Below, in pieces: positions 63,847-64,000 of a stretch of DNA of 64,000 nucleotides. Each line of letters starts with the position of its first letter. Position 1 is the first letter of the stretch. A program made the position numbers and the translations under genes. The notes beneath the pieces were generated by a model that saw only the letters and a program-made list of their open reading frames with translations, was not told the DNA's origin and did no database searches. This stretch comes from Ooceraea biroi (Eukaryota; Arthropoda; Insecta; Hymenoptera; Formicidae): the NCBI RefSeq assembly GCF_003672135.1, contig NC_039506.1, positions 22,972,497 to 23,036,496 of the forward strand. The letters run 5' to 3'.

Positions 63847-64000
63847 CGGAAAGTCCGCGATGGCCGCGGCTGTACCGAGTCAGCCAAATTTCGCCAGAAG
63901 CAAGAAACGCACGCGCAGAGTTAGCCTTAATTATCATTTAGTTTTATATAAGCGTATGACATAAAATGTAAATAGCTATCTAGATCTGGGAAGTATTTCA

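Larger units (their letters stand above)
41387..64000. other. Eph first intron and/or 5' flank, no confirmed gene
   Basis: Exon A starts with a strong acceptor (TTGTTTTTTCTTTTACAG), so the signal-peptide exon lies upstream on the minus strand. I scanned for a phase-1 donor preceded by Met and a hydrophobic leader and found no convincing case before 64000. The block alternates AT-rich DNA (43800-44700, 47050-47650, 55260-57450, 58430-60250) with CpG-rich islands (44750-45060, 47930-50130, 52000-52480, 53200-54900, 60500-64000). Repeats and transposon remnants are listed separately. Confidence 0.6.

Noticed and set aside
63552..63964. Overlapping 120-130 codon ORFs on both strands at the right edge
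   Set aside because: Several frames are open on both strands at once, as expected for GC-rich DNA; no domain, and residues do not favour any one strand.

Overview
The window looks like a piece of an insect nuclear genome, most likely a hymenopteran and perhaps an ant. The reasons are one intron-rich metazoan gene whose protein reads like the insect Eph receptor, GT-AG introns, many (GA)n/(CT)n microsatellites, CpG-rich patches set in AT-rich DNA, and small DNA-transposon remnants. No bacterial operon, rRNA, tRNA or CRISPR structure is visible. The species call is inference; the gene call is not.

The one gene I can support fully is an Eph receptor tyrosine kinase on the minus strand. Twelve coding exons lie between 41386 and 3428. 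Every splice junction is GT-AG and every codon phase closes, giving 983 residues from the first visible (split) codon to the stop. In order these are: ephrin-binding domain (41386-41307, 17497-17212 and the start of 16679-16143), cysteine-rich region (16679-16143), two fibronectin type III domains (15027-14160), transmembrane helix (14082-13971), juxtamembrane segment with two conserved tyrosines (13809-11233), an apparently active tyrosine kinase (11045-10054) and a SAM domain ending in a PDZ-ligand-like tail (3692-3428). Residue numbers in the entries count the first visible split codon as 1. The signal-peptide exon was not found. It lies upstream of 41386, in the window or beyond 64000.

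Layout: 1-3427 is 3' UTR plus downstream flank. 3693-10053 is the intron between kinase and SAM exons; it holds a possible alternative C-terminal exon (8143-7822) in the correct phase and a possible small inverted-repeat element. 10054-17497 is the compact body of the gene. 17498-41306 is a 23.8-kb intron with GC-rich islands and GA tracts but no convincing nested gene. 41387-64000 is the first intron and/or 5' flank. It contains a 69-bp mariner-type remnant (43034-43102), a 1.48-kb palindromic element flanked by TTA (55290-56767), long GA microsatellites and a (GATA)n block near 62 kb.

The most interesting points are the possible SAM-less Eph isoform, two in-frame alternative acceptors in the juxtamembrane exons, the palindromic transposon, and a few open exon-like stretches (7772-7858 plus, 62572-62393 minus, 60986-61395 plus) that the Eph gene does not explain. 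I did not find a wholly new system.
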